DNA of 64,000 nt, taken from contig NZ_JAIZEN010000008.1 of the NCBI RefSeq assembly GCF_024189295.1, positions 109,152 through 173,151 of the forward strand. The letters are read 5' to 3'. This DNA is from Halobacillus sp. A1. GTDB taxonomy: Bacteria; Bacillota; Bacilli; Bacillales; Halobacillaceae. Made by a program: the position numbers and the translations under genes. Shown one piece after another: positions 54,213 through 63,883 of the stretch (position 1 is the stretch's first letter; every line of letters starts with the position of its first letter). The notes under the pieces are model-generated. The model did not search any database, was not told where the DNA came from, and saw only the letters and a list, made by a program, of their open reading frames with translations.

Positions 54213-55116
54213 GGTGCTGGCCTCCTTCATCTTCATCATGCATAGCACAGTATTCATCTTCGTATTCTATTTCTATTGTGATGTGGTCGAGATGAATGGA
54301 ATCAATGATTCCTTTGACTTGTTCCTTGATGGCATAAACCTCTTCTTTTCCAGCAGAAGACGGTACGACGACGTGGGTGGAGAAAGCGTGATGCTCGCCA
54401 TCGAGTGACCATAAATGTGTATGGTGAGTGGACTGTACGTCAGGAAGCTGATTCATTTTGTTTATAATATCTTCAAGGTCGATATTTTCCGGTACGGCTT
54501 CTAGGAATAGGCGCATCGTTTTAATTAAGTTTACAATAACGTTATATAGAATATAAAGTGTAATCCCGATCGAAGCTAAGGGATCTAAAATAGGAAGGTC
54601 TGCAAATGTCATAATCACACTTACAATAAATACAGCGACCCATCCTAAAACGTCCTCCAATAAATGCCAGGTCATCACCTTCTGGTTCATCGATTCTCCA
54701 CCTCGTAAACGGAACACAGCTGCTCCATTTACTAAGATCCCTAACACAGCGAGCCCCATCATCCCCAGCGTATGGGGCTGCTCTGGATCCATCAGCCGCG
54801 GAATGGCTTCCGTTAATATGAAGATAGAACCCACGACAAGCACGGTGCTGTTAATAAGCGCCGCTAAAAGGGAAAAACGTTTAAATCCAAACGAAAAGTG
54901 CTGCGTTTTCTTTTTCTGCGAGAATTTTTGAAGGAACCATGCGAGACCTAAAGAAATAGAATCTCCAAGGTCGTGTAACGCATCTGAAATAATAGCCATA
55001 CTGTTGGTTAGGATACCGCCGATCAGTTCAATGATCGTAAAGCCTAAGTTTAAGAAAAAGGCTACTTTAATATTTCCGGTTGTATGGTCGTGATGATGGT
55101 GGTGATGGTGTCCCAT
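54205..55116 (-). CDS. czcD: Cation diffusion facilitator, zinc/cobalt efflux (CzcD-like)
   Basis: 303 residues from the ATG at 55116, which has AGGAGGG 8 bases upstream. The N-terminus is seven consecutive histidines plus a further His, then six membrane spans with metal ligands in '[18 protein letters not shown]' and '[12 protein letters not shown]' (D/H pairs of the transport site). The cytoplasmic C-terminal domain is also His-rich ('[22 protein letters not shown]'). It exports Zn2+, and probably Co2+ or Cd2+, by proton antiport. It is co-transcribed with the ArsR repressor gene. The His-rich ends likely bind metal. Confidence 0.92.
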   Translation of the reverse strand: MGHHHHHHHDHTTGNIKVAFFLNLGFTIIELIGGILTNSMAIISDALHDLGDSISLGLAWFLQKFSQKKKTQHFSFGFKRFSLLAALINSTVLVVGSIFILTEAIPRLMDPEQPHTLGMMGLAVLGILVNGAAVFRLRGGESMNQKVMTWHLLEDVLGWVAVFIVSVIMTFADLPILDPLASIGITLYILYNVIVNLIKTMRLFLEAVPENIDLEDIINKMNQLPDVQSTHHTHLWSLDGEHHAFSTHVVVPSSAGKEEVYAIKEQVKGIIDSIHLDHITIEIEYEDEYCAMHDEDEGGQHHG

Positions 55117-55147
55117 GTACAATTCCCTCCTTATTTCAATATATGTG

Positions 55148-55161
55148 TATATGTACATATA
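55148..55161. promoter_or_regulatory. Candidate CzrA operator upstream of czcD
   Basis: TATATGTACATATA is a perfect 14-bp palindrome 32 bp before the CDF start codon, within a longer AT-rich imperfect dyad. CzrA/SmtB proteins bind this kind of site. Confidence 0.55.
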
Positions 55162-55198
55162 TAATATTAAAGTGTTAAGTAAAAGGTGTCAAACTACA

Positions 55199-55228
55199 AA
55201 AAGTCAGGCTGGAGTACAGCCTGACTTT
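55199..55228 (-). terminator. Terminator of the DUF2254 gene
   Basis: AAAGTCAGGCT and AGCCTGACTTT (about 55200-55210 with 55218-55228) with a 7-base loop; T's follow on the minus strand. It also lies upstream of the CDF operon promoter. Confidence 0.88.
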
Positions 55229-55230
55229 AC

Positions 55231-56616
55231 TTAAGTGTTTGAATTAGCATTAGGATAAAACTTAGCTTCTATTCTTGGATACTCGTCCTGGTGGCCAGTC
55301 ACTTCAGCCATGTTTCGGATCGCTCGTAATAAGAAAGTTTTATCTAATTCGTAGATGACCTCGGTTTCGATGTGGTCCATAGTATTGCATGCGAATTCCC
55401 ATAAGGCATCATGCTTCGATTGGTCGATCGATTGAGCGACCATCGTCAGGGCTTCAATAATATCTGTGATGATGAGATGGTTTTTGGCAGCGTAATGTCT
55501 AATGAACCCAAATCCGCGGTATATATAATAGTCAAACGTTTCTTCTTTTAATATGATTCTTACTTGATCTTCATTATCTTTCAGGTAAGGGCTGAAGGTA
55601 ATGTAGTTATCGACCGTCAGCATAAGCTCCGCCATTTGATGGATCGTGTTCGAAGCAGTTTTAGGGTCATCATTTCCGAGTCCTTTTATGGCGATTTCAG
55701 CAAGCTTATGCATCCCCATTTGCAGATCCTGTACTTCTGTTTCTTTATGGCCAGTTTCCACCATTTCGTAATATTTGGATTCATCGATTTGATCGGAACC
55801 GGGTCCCCAGTAGGTGATAAGCTCATTTCCTGCTAGTGTATAATCTCCTACACGGGATTCAAGTTGAATGATGATATCATCTTTTCTAGCTTCTTCGAGC
55901 ATCAGATTATAATTTATTAATTGAAGGTACCCTGAATCTCTGGCAAGTACATGATGCTGCGTTTGGCGGTAGTTTTCTTTAAGGTCTCCCGGTTCACTGG
56001 TTCGGTGAACTTCCAAGTCTTTTCTTAATGTATCATAAATGATTTCTTTAGAGACGTTTTTCATGCTGAACGTAATATTGTGCACTTGCATCCACGTTGT
56101 GGCATGGTTGATGAAGTATACGAAAACAACAGCCGTAATAAAGGCTAATAACACCGTCATTACAGGAATAGCTACAAAAATGTCTGTTGATGAAGTTCCG
56201 ATGAAGAGGAATGTAATCAGTACATAGACGAAACTCCCGTTAAAAATACCGAGTGCGTGCTGTGTCTGCTTGTCCGCGACGAAATTCAGCAGCATGCGAG
56301 GAGAGAACTGTCCACTGAACGTAGTCAATACAACGAGTAATGAGTTCAGCGTGAAGGCGCTGAGTGTCAATATTCCGCTGATCAAAGTGCTGACAAGCGT
56401 TCTTGTCGCTGAAGCTTCTATGTGTATAGCAGATGGTGTCATTTCCGTTATTCCAATTTGTATGTCTATCACTATGGTGAAAGCTACTAAAAAGAAAGCC
56501 AGAATGATATAGACGAGAGGCATATACCATAATGTCGTTTGGATCTCTTGTCTTCTTACTCTTTTGGACATATTAAAATATTTACTTAATGATATCGGGA
56601 GAATTTTAAGAAACAT
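55231..56616 (-). CDS. DUF2254 family membrane protein
   Basis: 461 residues with four hydrophobic segments in the first 190 residues ('TTLWYMPLVYIILAFFLVAF', 'ALGIFNGSFVYVLITFLFIG', 'FITAVVFVYFI') and a long soluble C-terminal part rich in charged helices. The 'SALTLNSLLVVLTTFSGQFSPRML'-type loop after the second span is a DUF2254 hallmark. Function unknown. AGGAGG lies 9 bases before the ATG. It is monocistronic and divergent from the GNAT gene. Confidence 0.82.
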   Translation of the reverse strand: MFLKILPISLSKYFNMSKRVRRQEIQTTLWYMPLVYIILAFFLVAFTIVIDIQIGITEMTPSAIHIEASATRTLVSTLISGILTLSAFTLNSLLVVLTTFSGQFSPRMLLNFVADKQTQHALGIFNGSFVYVLITFLFIGTSSTDIFVAIPVMTVLLAFITAVVFVYFINHATTWMQVHNITFSMKNVSKEIIYDTLRKDLEVHRTSEPGDLKENYRQTQHHVLARDSGYLQLINYNLMLEEARKDDIIIQLESRVGDYTLAGNELITYWGPGSDQIDESKYYEMVETGHKETEVQDLQMGMHKLAEIAIKGLGNDDPKTASNTIHQMAELMLTVDNYITFSPYLKDNEDQVRIILKEETFDYYIYRGFGFIRHYAAKNHLIITDIIEALTMVAQSIDQSKHDALWEFACNTMDHIETEVIYELDKTFLLRAIRNMAEVTGHQDEYPRIEAKFYPNANSNT

Positions 56617-56758
56617 TAGTGGTGGCCTCCTATTCTGATATAATAATTTTTTTGCTAAACCTTATATTCCCCACGAATGTGGTTTTAAACAGAAAAATGC
56701 TATAAAATCCGAAGTAAGGTGTAAGGGATTTAAATCTAAAGAGAAGCGGGGTTTCAAC

Positions 56759-57202
56759 ATGTGGTACAAAAAAGCATTTGAAGAGCTGACAAAAGATGAG
56801 TTACATAGGATTTTTCAAGAAAGAGTCAAGGTTTTTGTCGTAGAACAAACTTGCTATTACCAGGAAGTAGATGGGCAGGACGATGACTGCTTACATATAT
56901 GGAAAGAAGAAAATGGAAGGATTGTAACCTACTGCAGAATCGTACCTCCTGTAAAAGACGGCGATTCTTATTCAATAGGCAGAGTCTTAGTTGAAAAGGA
57001 ATCGAGAGGGAGGGGGCTGGGCCGTGAAATCATGGAGAGAGCTATTCACATTATAATAGAAGAAATAGGAGCGAAAACTATCGCCCTTCATGCCCAGGAT
57101 TACTTGAGAAACTTTTATCGGTCATTCGGTTTCGAGGAAATGACGGATGTTTATTTAGAAGATGACATACCTCATGTGGATATGCTGATGCACGTTAGAT
57201 AG
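56759..57202 (+). CDS. ElaA-type GNAT acetyltransferase
   Basis: 147 residues. The ElaA signature 'IFQERVKVFVVEQTCYYQEVDGQDDDCLHIW' (about 19-49) is clear, followed by the acetyl-CoA loop 'RVLVEKESRGRGLGREIM' and 'HAQDYLRNFYRSFGFEE'. It is a GCN5-type acetyltransferase with unknown substrate. GCGGGG is upstream of the ATG. The next gene starts 75 bp on, with no terminator seen, so they may be co-transcribed. Confidence 0.88.
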   Translation: MWYKKAFEELTKDELHRIFQERVKVFVVEQTCYYQEVDGQDDDCLHIWKEENGRIVTYCRIVPPVKDGDSYSIGRVLVEKESRGRGLGREIMERAIHIIIEEIGAKTIALHAQDYLRNFYRSFGFEEMTDVYLEDDIPHVDMLMHVR

Positions 57203-57276
57203 GGACACTAAATGTTTTGTATCGAGATTGTTGTGGAAAATACCCTAATGTCAAACCATTCATGGAGGTATGAAAT

Positions 57277-58731
57277 ATGAGTCCACAAACGTTTACGAAG
57301 CAATATATAAATGGAGAATGGAAAAACGGTTCGAGTGAAAAAGTACTTGAAAACCTTAATCCATATACAAGCCAACCTTTGGCTAATATAACGTCAGCTA
57401 ATGAAGAAGATTTGAATAAAGCCTATCAAGCAGCAGAGGCGGCTCAACAAGACTGGAGCCAGCGTACGCCTGCTGAGATCCAATCTTACTTTGACGCTTT
57501 ATTAAGAAATATAACTGATAGAAAAGATGAGATCATTGATTGGCTGGTAAAAGAAGCTGGAAGTACACTCGTGAAGGCAGAGGTTGAATTTCAAGCAGCT
57601 CTTGGAATTGTGCGTGAGTCGTCATCCTTCCCTACGAGAATGACTGGACAGATTTTGCCATCTAACACACCAGGTAAAGAGAACAGAGTCTATCGTTCTC
57701 CGAAAGGTGTCGTAGGAGTGATCGGTCCATGGAACTTCCCTTTCCATTTAGCGCTCAGGTCTATTGCACCGGCTGTAGCTCTGGGAAATACAGTAGTGGT
57801 TAAACCCGCGTCAGAAACACCTGCTACTTCAGGATTGTTAATAGCTGACCTATTCGAAGAAGCTGGTTTTCCAAAAGGAGTCATCAACGTAGTGGCAGGG
57901 AGAGGTTCTGAAATCGGCGATGCGTTCGTCACTCATCCTGCAGCGAAATTGATTTCTTTTACTGGATCGACCGAGGTAGGGAGTCACATCGGAGAACTTG
58001 CCGGGAAGCACATTAAGGATACCGCGCTTGAATTAGGCGGTAACAATGCAATGTTAGTGTTGGAGGATGCAAATATTGAAAGAGCAGTAGAAGCAGCTTC
58101 CTTCGGCAAATACTTGCACCAGGGACAAATCTGCATGTCGTTGAACCGGATCATTGTCCACGAGTCAATCCACGATCAGTTTGTAGAAAAATTCAAAGAA
58201 AAAGTGGAAAGCTTAAAGGCAGGCGATCCATCTGAAAAAGATACCGTAGTCGGTCCCCTGATCAACAAAGATGCTGTAGAGCGCATCCAGGAGGATGTGC
58301 AAACGAGCCTCGATCAAGGAGCAAACTTACTGTGCGGCGGTGAAGCTGATGGAAATGTAATGCAGCCAACTGTGCTTACTAATGTCACAAACGATATGCC
58401 GGTCGCGAAGAATGAAATGTTCGGGCCAGTGGCTGTTATTATAAAAGTATCCAGTGAAGAGGAAGCTATTTCTGTCGCCAATGATTCAGTATATGGTTTA
58501 AGCGGATCAGTCTTTACTGAAGATCTCCATCGAGGAGTAGAAGCAGCCAAGCAGGTGAATACAGGGATGATCCACATCAATGACCAATCTGTAAATGATG
58601 AAGCGCATGTCGCCTTCGGTGGTGAAAAAGAATCAGGATTAGGCCGCTTTGGCGGAGAATGGGCCATTGATAAATTTACAACCGTCAAAACGATCAGTGT
58701 AATGAACCATCACCGAGAATTTCCGTTTTAA
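57277..58731 (+). CDS. Aldehyde dehydrogenase (YfmT/vanillin-dehydrogenase-like)
   Basis: 484 residues. NAD-binding 'GVIGPWNFPFHLALRSIAPAVALGN' and 'SFTGSTEVG', catalytic Glu in 'ALELGGNN' and catalytic Cys in 'GQICMS' are all present. The C-terminal 'GGEKESGLGRFGGEWAIDKFT' is that of aromatic/vanillin-type aldehyde dehydrogenases. It oxidises an aldehyde to the acid with NAD(P)+. GGAGGT lies 9 bases before the ATG. A repeat and a convergent aminotransferase follow. Confidence 0.9.
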   Translation: MSPQTFTKQYINGEWKNGSSEKVLENLNPYTSQPLANITSANEEDLNKAYQAAEAAQQDWSQRTPAEIQSYFDALLRNITDRKDEIIDWLVKEAGSTLVKAEVEFQAALGIVRESSSFPTRMTGQILPSNTPGKENRVYRSPKGVVGVIGPWNFPFHLALRSIAPAVALGNTVVVKPASETPATSGLLIADLFEEAGFPKGVINVVAGRGSEIGDAFVTHPAAKLISFTGSTEVGSHIGELAGKHIKDTALELGGNNAMLVLEDANIERAVEAASFGKYLHQGQICMSLNRIIVHESIHDQFVEKFKEKVESLKAGDPSEKDTVVGPLINKDAVERIQEDVQTSLDQGANLLCGGEADGNVMQPTVLTNVTNDMPVAKNEMFGPVAVIIKVSSEEEAISVANDSVYGLSGSVFTEDLHRGVEAAKQVNTGMIHINDQSVNDEAHVAFGGEKESGLGRFGGEWAIDKFTTVKTISVMNHHREFPF

Positions 58732-58799
58732 GTATAATGATTAACCCCGTTGCTGATCACTCATAAGAGAATTATTGAGTGATACAGCCGGATGGTTGA

Positions 58800-58910
58800 A
58801 GACTCATTTCCGAGGCGTTTGATGATTGGGTCAGGGCGGCGGGCGATTGCTCGCTTTCCGTGGGAGCACGGTGAGCCTCCTCAGTCTCTCAAAACGGAGT
58901 CTTCAAAATA
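58800..58910. repeat. Truncated copy of the palindromic repeat (left half only)
   Basis: Holds 'GGGCGGCGGGCGATTGCTCG', 'CTTTCCGTGGGAGCACGGTG' and 'AGCCTCCTCAG', then jumps to 'TCTCAAAACGGAGTCTTC' near 58890. The right half of the palindrome is gone. Confidence 0.7.
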
Positions 58911-58951
58911 AGGGAGCTTATTAGAATATCAACATGTGCAGAGCTTAAATA

Positions 58952-58987
58952 AAAAAATCGCCGGAATTGAGTTTCCGGCGATTTTTT
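58952..58987 (-). terminator. Terminator of the MtnE gene
   Basis: TCGCCGGAA/TTCCGGCGA (58958-58966 with 58973-58981) is extended by an A-run and a T-run (58952-58957 with 58982-58987). The T-run for the minus strand lies at the left. Confidence 0.92.
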
Positions 58988-60162
58988 CAATGATTGGATT
59001 TGAATTGTTTAAAACGACTAATTGCATCCTTGAGCTTCTCTTCTGAATTGTTCAGGCCAATTCTTACATAAGATTCTCCATACGTACCGAATCCGATACC
59101 TGGGGCGACAAACAGTCCAGTTTCTTTTAATAATGCGTCTGCGAATGACTCAGAGGTAAATCCTTCCGGTGCTTTCAGCCACATGAAAAAGGAGCCTTTA
59201 CACGGGGTGGTTTCATATCCTGCATCCTTCAGTCCTTCTTCCAGCAAGTTCCTCCTCTGTTCATAGGCAGCCCTTAAATCCTCTACACATTGCTGCGAGT
59301 CTAGAAGTGCCGTGGCTGCTGCATCCTGGACGGCCCCGAACAAGCTGCAATAATAATGATCTTGTATGACATCCAGGGCTTTGACGACGCTTTTATTCCC
59401 TACAGCAAAAGCGATTCGCCAGCCTGCCATGTTATACGTTTTCGACATCGTATAGATTTCGACACCGACATCTTTAGCGCCTGGCATTTGCAGGAAGCTG
59501 AGCGGTTTTTGACCATCAAAACCGATGGCGCCATAGGCGAAATCGTGGACGACACAAAAGTCATTTTGATTAGCTAATTGAATAGTTTCCTCAAAAAATT
59601 CAGGGTTTGCTACGGCTCCCGTCGGGTTATTAGGATAATTCAGAAACAAAAGCTTGGCCTTTGCTAATACATCTGGATCAATTTCATTATAGTCTGGCAA
59701 GAAACCATTCTCTTCCCGAAGAGGCATAGGTTCCATAACACCTTCAGCCAGAGCAACGCCTGACCAGTAATCAGGGTAACCTGGATCAGGGACCAGGGCG
59801 ATATCGCCGGGGTTTAGAAAACATTGATTTAATTCGACTAACCCTGCTTTACTACCGAACAGGATAGAAACTTCCGAGGAAGGATCAATATCGACGTCGT
59901 ATTCTCTTTTGTAAAAGGTAGCTACGGCTTCTTTTAAATGATCGAAGCCTTGAAACGGAGGGTATTTGTGGTTGATGGGATTTTCAGCAGCCTTTTGGAG
60001 TGATTTGACAATATGATCAGGTGTGGGCTGATCAGGATTTCCTTGTCCGAGGTTGATTAAATCATGCCCCTTCTGCTGATATGTATTAAGTTTGTTGACA
60101 AGTGTTGCAAAGAATTGATCAGGCAAACGTTTGATTGCATCTGACGGCTGGAATTCTTTCAT
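58987..60162 (-). CDS. mtnE: PLP aminotransferase (MtnE, methionine-salvage type)
   Basis: 391 residues. 'NLGQGNPDQPTPDHIV', 'VPDPGYPDYWSGVALA', 'FLNYPNNPTGAVA', 'VVHDFAYGAIGFDG' and the PLP lysine in 'TMSKTYNMAGWR' are nearly the same as in B. subtilis MtnE (YkrV), which converts 4-methylthio-2-oxobutyrate to methionine. No other mtn gene and no S-box is adjacent, unlike in B. subtilis, so a different transaminase role cannot be excluded. A ribosome site AGAAGGG precedes the ATG. Confidence 0.85.
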   Translation of the reverse strand: MKEFQPSDAIKRLPDQFFATLVNKLNTYQQKGHDLINLGQGNPDQPTPDHIVKSLQKAAENPINHKYPPFQGFDHLKEAVATFYKREYDVDIDPSSEVSILFGSKAGLVELNQCFLNPGDIALVPDPGYPDYWSGVALAEGVMEPMPLREENGFLPDYNEIDPDVLAKAKLLFLNYPNNPTGAVANPEFFEETIQLANQNDFCVVHDFAYGAIGFDGQKPLSFLQMPGAKDVGVEIYTMSKTYNMAGWRIAFAVGNKSVVKALDVIQDHYYCSLFGAVQDAAATALLDSQQCVEDLRAAYEQRRNLLEEGLKDAGYETTPCKGSFFMWLKAPEGFTSESFADALLKETGLFVAPGIGFGTYGESYVRIGLNNSEEKLKDAISRFKQFKSNH

Positions 60163-60308
60163 AATAGACCCTTCCCTTCTGTTTATTTTTTTTGAATAGT
60201 TTAATAATTCATATTAACGCGGGTCTTATCTTTTGTAAAGGGAGTACTATTTTTATGAGACCTTCTTTAGGGTATAACTAGAGAAGAAGATGTGAAGGAG
60301 TGTTTACC

Positions 60309-61640
60309 ATGAAATTTGTTATTATCGGCGGAGACGCCGCAGGAATGAGCGCAGCTATGCAGATTGTAAGGAATAGTGAAGGGAACGAGATTGTCACACT
60401 TGAGCGGGGAGAAATTTATTCCTATGGCCAGTGCGGTCTGCCCTATTTAATTGGAGGAGAGGTCGAATCTAGTGATGATTTGATTGCTCGTGATCCTGAA
60501 ACGTTCCGAAGTAAACATGGAATAGATGCGCGTGTACTTCATGAGGTCACAAAAGTGGATTGTGAGAAGAAGGTAGTCTATGGGTACGACCACGGGAAGA
60601 AAGAAGATTTCGAAGAACGATATGATCGTCTTCTTATCGCGACAGGCGCTGATCCGATTCTTCCTCCGTGGGAAGGCAGCAATTTAAAAGGTATACGATC
60701 ATTGAAAACAATTCCTGATGCAGAGCTCATTATGGAGGATTTAAATGATGAGGTAAATGAAGCGGTAATCATCGGGGGAGGATATATTGGATTAGAAATG
60801 GCTGAAAACCTTGTGCATCTAGGAAAGAATGTAACGATCATCGACCGCGGAAGTCAATTGGCTAAAATTTTCGATGAAGATATGGCTGGATTTATTCATG
60901 AAGAGGCAAAGCGTAATGGTGTCAAACTGGCACTGGGTGAATCCGTGGAAGGCTTTGAAGGTTCAGACAAAGTAGAGGGTGTAGTTACGGATAAAACAAG
61001 GTACTCAGCTGATCATGTACTCTTAGCTGTCGGTGTCAGCCCCAACACTTCGTTTTTAGAGGGTACGGGAATTTATAAAAGTTACAATGATGCTATTCAA
61101 GTGAACGGCTTTATGGAAACGAGTATTATGGATATTTATGCGGCCGGAGATTGTGCTACACAATACCATCGTGTGAAAGAGAGGCATGATTACATACCGC
61201 TAGGGACCCATGCTAATAAGCAGGGGCAGGTAGCCGGGTTGAATATGGTGAATGAACATCGAAGCTTCCATGGCGTTGTCGGTACTTCGATATTGAAGTT
61301 CTTTGATCTTACTCTAGGAAGAACAGGAATTTCAGCTAAGGAAGCAGAACAGGATCATATCCCTTACCGAACGGTGACGATCGAATCTACTCATGCGGCT
61401 GGCTATTACTCAAAAGAAGGGAAAATGAATCTGAAGCTGCTTTACCATGAGAAGACTAGAGAATTGCTTGGAGGGCAGATTATCGGCAAAGAAGGAGTCG
61501 ATAAGCGTATCGATGTTTTAGCGACCGCTCTGTACCATCACATGACGGTGGACCAACTCGTGGAGCTCGATTTATCTTATGCTCCTCCTTATAACAGCGT
61601 ATGGGACCCCATCCAGCAGGCTGCCAGAAAAGCGAAGTGA
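60309..61640 (+). CDS. CoA-disulfide reductase (NADH oxidase-like)
   Basis: 443 residues from the ATG at 60309, with GAAGGAG 8 bases upstream (a GTG three codons before is inside that site). FAD motif 'VIIGGDAAGMSAAMQ', active Cys42 in 'YSYGQCGLPYLIGG', NAD motif 'VIIGGGYIGLEMAENL' and 'DIYAAGDCA' identify the single-cysteine branch. It reduces CoA disulfide (or related low-molecular disulfides) with NAD(P)H and keeps the CoA thiol pool reduced in bacteria that use CoA as a redox thiol. It lies near the MtnE gene but on the other strand. NADH oxidase activity is a possible alternative. Confidence 0.86.
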   Translation: MKFVIIGGDAAGMSAAMQIVRNSEGNEIVTLERGEIYSYGQCGLPYLIGGEVESSDDLIARDPETFRSKHGIDARVLHEVTKVDCEKKVVYGYDHGKKEDFEERYDRLLIATGADPILPPWEGSNLKGIRSLKTIPDAELIMEDLNDEVNEAVIIGGGYIGLEMAENLVHLGKNVTIIDRGSQLAKIFDEDMAGFIHEEAKRNGVKLALGESVEGFEGSDKVEGVVTDKTRYSADHVLLAVGVSPNTSFLEGTGIYKSYNDAIQVNGFMETSIMDIYAAGDCATQYHRVKERHDYIPLGTHANKQGQVAGLNMVNEHRSFHGVVGTSILKFFDLTLGRTGISAKEAEQDHIPYRTVTIESTHAAGYYSKEGKMNLKLLYHEKTRELLGGQIIGKEGVDKRIDVLATALYHHMTVDQLVELDLSYAPPYNSVWDPIQQAARKAK

Positions 61641-61698
61641 AACAAAAAAGCCTCTTATTTCGTATACAAGTATGAAACGAATAAAAGGAGGGGTTTTC

Positions 61699-61905
61699 AT
61701 GAGTGCACAAGGGTGTATGAAATGCGGGAGTACCGATGCAGATTCGAAAGATGTTTCGATGACGGGTTCAGGTCTATCCAAAATGTTCGACGTGCAGAAT
61801 AACCAGTTTACAGTCGTCTATTGTAAAAATTGCGGCTACTCAGAGTTCTATAATAAAGAAGCGTCCCAAGCCAGCAATATCTTCGATTTTTTCTTTGGAG
61901 GTTAG
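61699..61905 (+). CDS. Small Zn-ribbon protein (COG3478 type)
   Basis: 68 residues from the ATG at 61699, which has AAAGGAGGGG upstream; the frame is open further left but without a site. Two CxxC knuckles, 'CMKC' near residue 6 and 'CKNC' near residue 42, frame a short beta domain, matching a predicted nucleic-acid-binding zinc ribbon. The tail 'IFDFFFGG' is hydrophobic. Function unknown. A terminator follows directly. Confidence 0.83.
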   Translation: MSAQGCMKCGSTDADSKDVSMTGSGLSKMFDVQNNQFTVVYCKNCGYSEFYNKEASQASNIFDFFFGG

Positions 61906-61912
61906 TATCTAG

Positions 61913-61943
61913 TAATCAGTCTTAATAAGGCTGATTATTTTTC
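61913..61943 (+). terminator. Terminator of the Zn-ribbon gene
   Basis: An 11-bp stem with one G-U pair (61913-61923 with 61927-61937), a 3-base loop, and a T-run. Confidence 0.85.
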
Positions 61944-62001
61944 TGGCTTCAGTTCCATTATGGTACTATAAGGTAAGAAAGTACGAGATGAGAGGATTGA
62001 A

Positions 62002-63081
62002 ATGATGATGTGGCAGGAAGCCGAGTCTTTCATACGTCAATGTTATAAGGAATTAGAAAAAGAAGAGCAAATCGAGGAACGACTCCAGGAGATAGAAGAA
62101 ATAATCCAGCGGACAGGAAGCTATGACCATACATATGAAGAGCTGGAGTATGGAGCTAAAGCAGCCTGGCGCAATAGCAACCGCTGTATCGGCCGTCTTT
62201 TTTGGGATAGTCTGAAAGTGATCGACCAGCGTGGGGCATTGACGGAAGAAGATATTCGCGACGCTGTATTTTATCATATCGATTATGCGACGAATGGGGG
62301 ACGTATCCGCTCTACTATTTCTATTTTCCCTCCTCATGTGGAAGGGAAGTCTGTTCGCATTTGGAACCACCAATTGATCCGTTACGCTGGGTATGAGGAG
62401 CCGACAGGTGTAATCGGAGATCCGGCTTCGATCGAATTCACGAAGGAATGCGAGAAGCTGGGGTGGGAAGGTTCGAAAGGGCAGTTTGATATTCTTCCTC
62501 TAGTTATTCAAATCGGAAATGATCCCCCTAGATGGTTTGATATTCCTTGCGATAAAGTCCTTGAAGTTGAGCTGCGCCATCCTGAGTATGAATGGTTCCA
62601 GGATTTGCAGCTTAAATGGTATGCCGTTCCCATCATTTCAGATATGCGGCTGGAAATCGGCGGCATTCATTATAAGGCGGCTCCTTTTAATGGGTGGTAT
62701 ATGGAAACGGAAATCGGAGCGAGAAATTTAGCGGATGATTTCAGGTACGACATGCTTCCAGCTGTTGCAGAAGGAATGGGACTTAATACAAGAAGGAACT
62801 CCTCCTTATGGAAGGATCGGGCGCTCATTGAATTGAACCAGGCTGTCCTTCATTCTTTCAAAAGGGATAAAGTAAGCATTGTCGATCATCACAGCGCGGC
62901 TCAGCAATTTCAGCTTTTTCATCAGAAAGAACAAAAGTGCGGACGTGAAGCGACAGGAGATTGGACGTGGCTGATTCCACCAGTTTCCCCCGCAACTACG
63001 AAGGTATTTCACCAATCATTTGAAAATCGGATGGATACGCCGAATTATTTTTATCAAGATCATGCTTATAAACAATCTTGA
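62002..63081 (+). CDS. nos: Bacterial nitric-oxide synthase, oxygenase domain
   Basis: 359 residues, the length of a stand-alone bacterial NOS without a reductase. The haem-ligating Cys62 lies in '[14 protein letters not shown]', and the arginine-binding Glu237 in '[16 protein letters not shown]'. '[17 protein letters not shown]' and 'HHSAAQQF' are also typical. It makes nitric oxide from L-arginine with electrons from cellular reductases; in Bacillus NO protects against oxidants and antibiotics. AGAGG is 6 bases before the first of three ATG codons. Monocistronic. Confidence 0.95.
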   Translation: MMMWQEAESFIRQCYKELEKEEQIEERLQEIEEIIQRTGSYDHTYEELEYGAKAAWRNSNRCIGRLFWDSLKVIDQRGALTEEDIRDAVFYHIDYATNGGRIRSTISIFPPHVEGKSVRIWNHQLIRYAGYEEPTGVIGDPASIEFTKECEKLGWEGSKGQFDILPLVIQIGNDPPRWFDIPCDKVLEVELRHPEYEWFQDLQLKWYAVPIISDMRLEIGGIHYKAAPFNGWYMETEIGARNLADDFRYDMLPAVAEGMGLNTRRNSSLWKDRALIELNQAVLHSFKRDKVSIVDHHSAAQQFQLFHQKEQKCGREATGDWTWLIPPVSPATTKVFHQSFENRMDTPNYFYQDHAYKQS

Positions 63082-63255
63082 AGAAACGAGTGCTCTAAGA
63101 GGCAATGATAAAAACCACTGAATAGTTACTCATATAAAATCGCTCTTTTTCGTTTTTTGTCGGGTTTAGTCCCTGACATTTTATCGATTGGATCGATTTT
63201 TTTGTTTATTTATGTTTGTTTTATTAGTGAGTTATTCTACTGAACGTGAGGATTG

Positions 63256-63883
63256 TGGAAGACTTTATTTATAGATAACCGGGGTTCGTCGCCGTAATAA
63301 GAGTCAGGGGTAGTTGGGAAGCTACTCGCTTTCCTATGGGGAACTGGCGAGCTTCCTCGGGCTGAAGCCATGTGGGATCTCGCCTACCCTTCTCCCACCT
63401 CTTACACTTATATTAGTCTAGGGCGTGATTTGGTTCATAAACCTTATGGGGGACTACCCAGCTCCAGCGCTTAGCGGCTATTGAGACTTCCTTCACTTCT
63501 GTCCGATAAGTCAACATCGAATCACTTCGTTCTTCGTGTTACTTTTATCTCCGCCAGCTCAGTCCAGTCCATACGCCGCTGACCAAAGCGCTTCCGCTTT
63601 TACCAAGTTAGTCTCGCAGCTTCCCAACCACCCCATTCGATAAAAGGGGAGAAACGAAGCCTCAACCCAGAAGGAGCGCCTTCCATATCCCTGTTCTGTG
63701 AGAATATAGAGCTCTATAACAAGGTTTTTAACATGAGAGACTTGTTATGAGGATCAGCATACTAACATCAATGTTTGCTTTTTCTTAAAGCGGTTTCGAG
63801 ATACTCATTAGGCAGAGGGGCGGAAGGAAAAGGTGCGACTCCTGTGGGATGAGCGGGACAGGTGAGACCCCACAGAGCGAAGC
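63256..63883. repeat. Composite palindromic repeat, copy 3, interrupted by the IS element
   Basis: The left arm GGGGTAGTTGGGAAGCT (about 63307-63323) pairs with a right arm near 63618-63634 at 16 of 17 bases. Between them lies the left core half, then the ~200-nt module at about 63402-63600 seen at 16.8 kb, then the right core edge 'TAGTCTCGCAGC'. After 'AGAGCTCTATAACAAGG' a second palindrome starts near 63818 ('GAGGGGCGGAAGGAAAAGGT') but breaks at 63883, where the IS begins. Copy 2 shows how the missing half would continue. The 170 bp before this copy show nothing certain. Confidence 0.82.
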
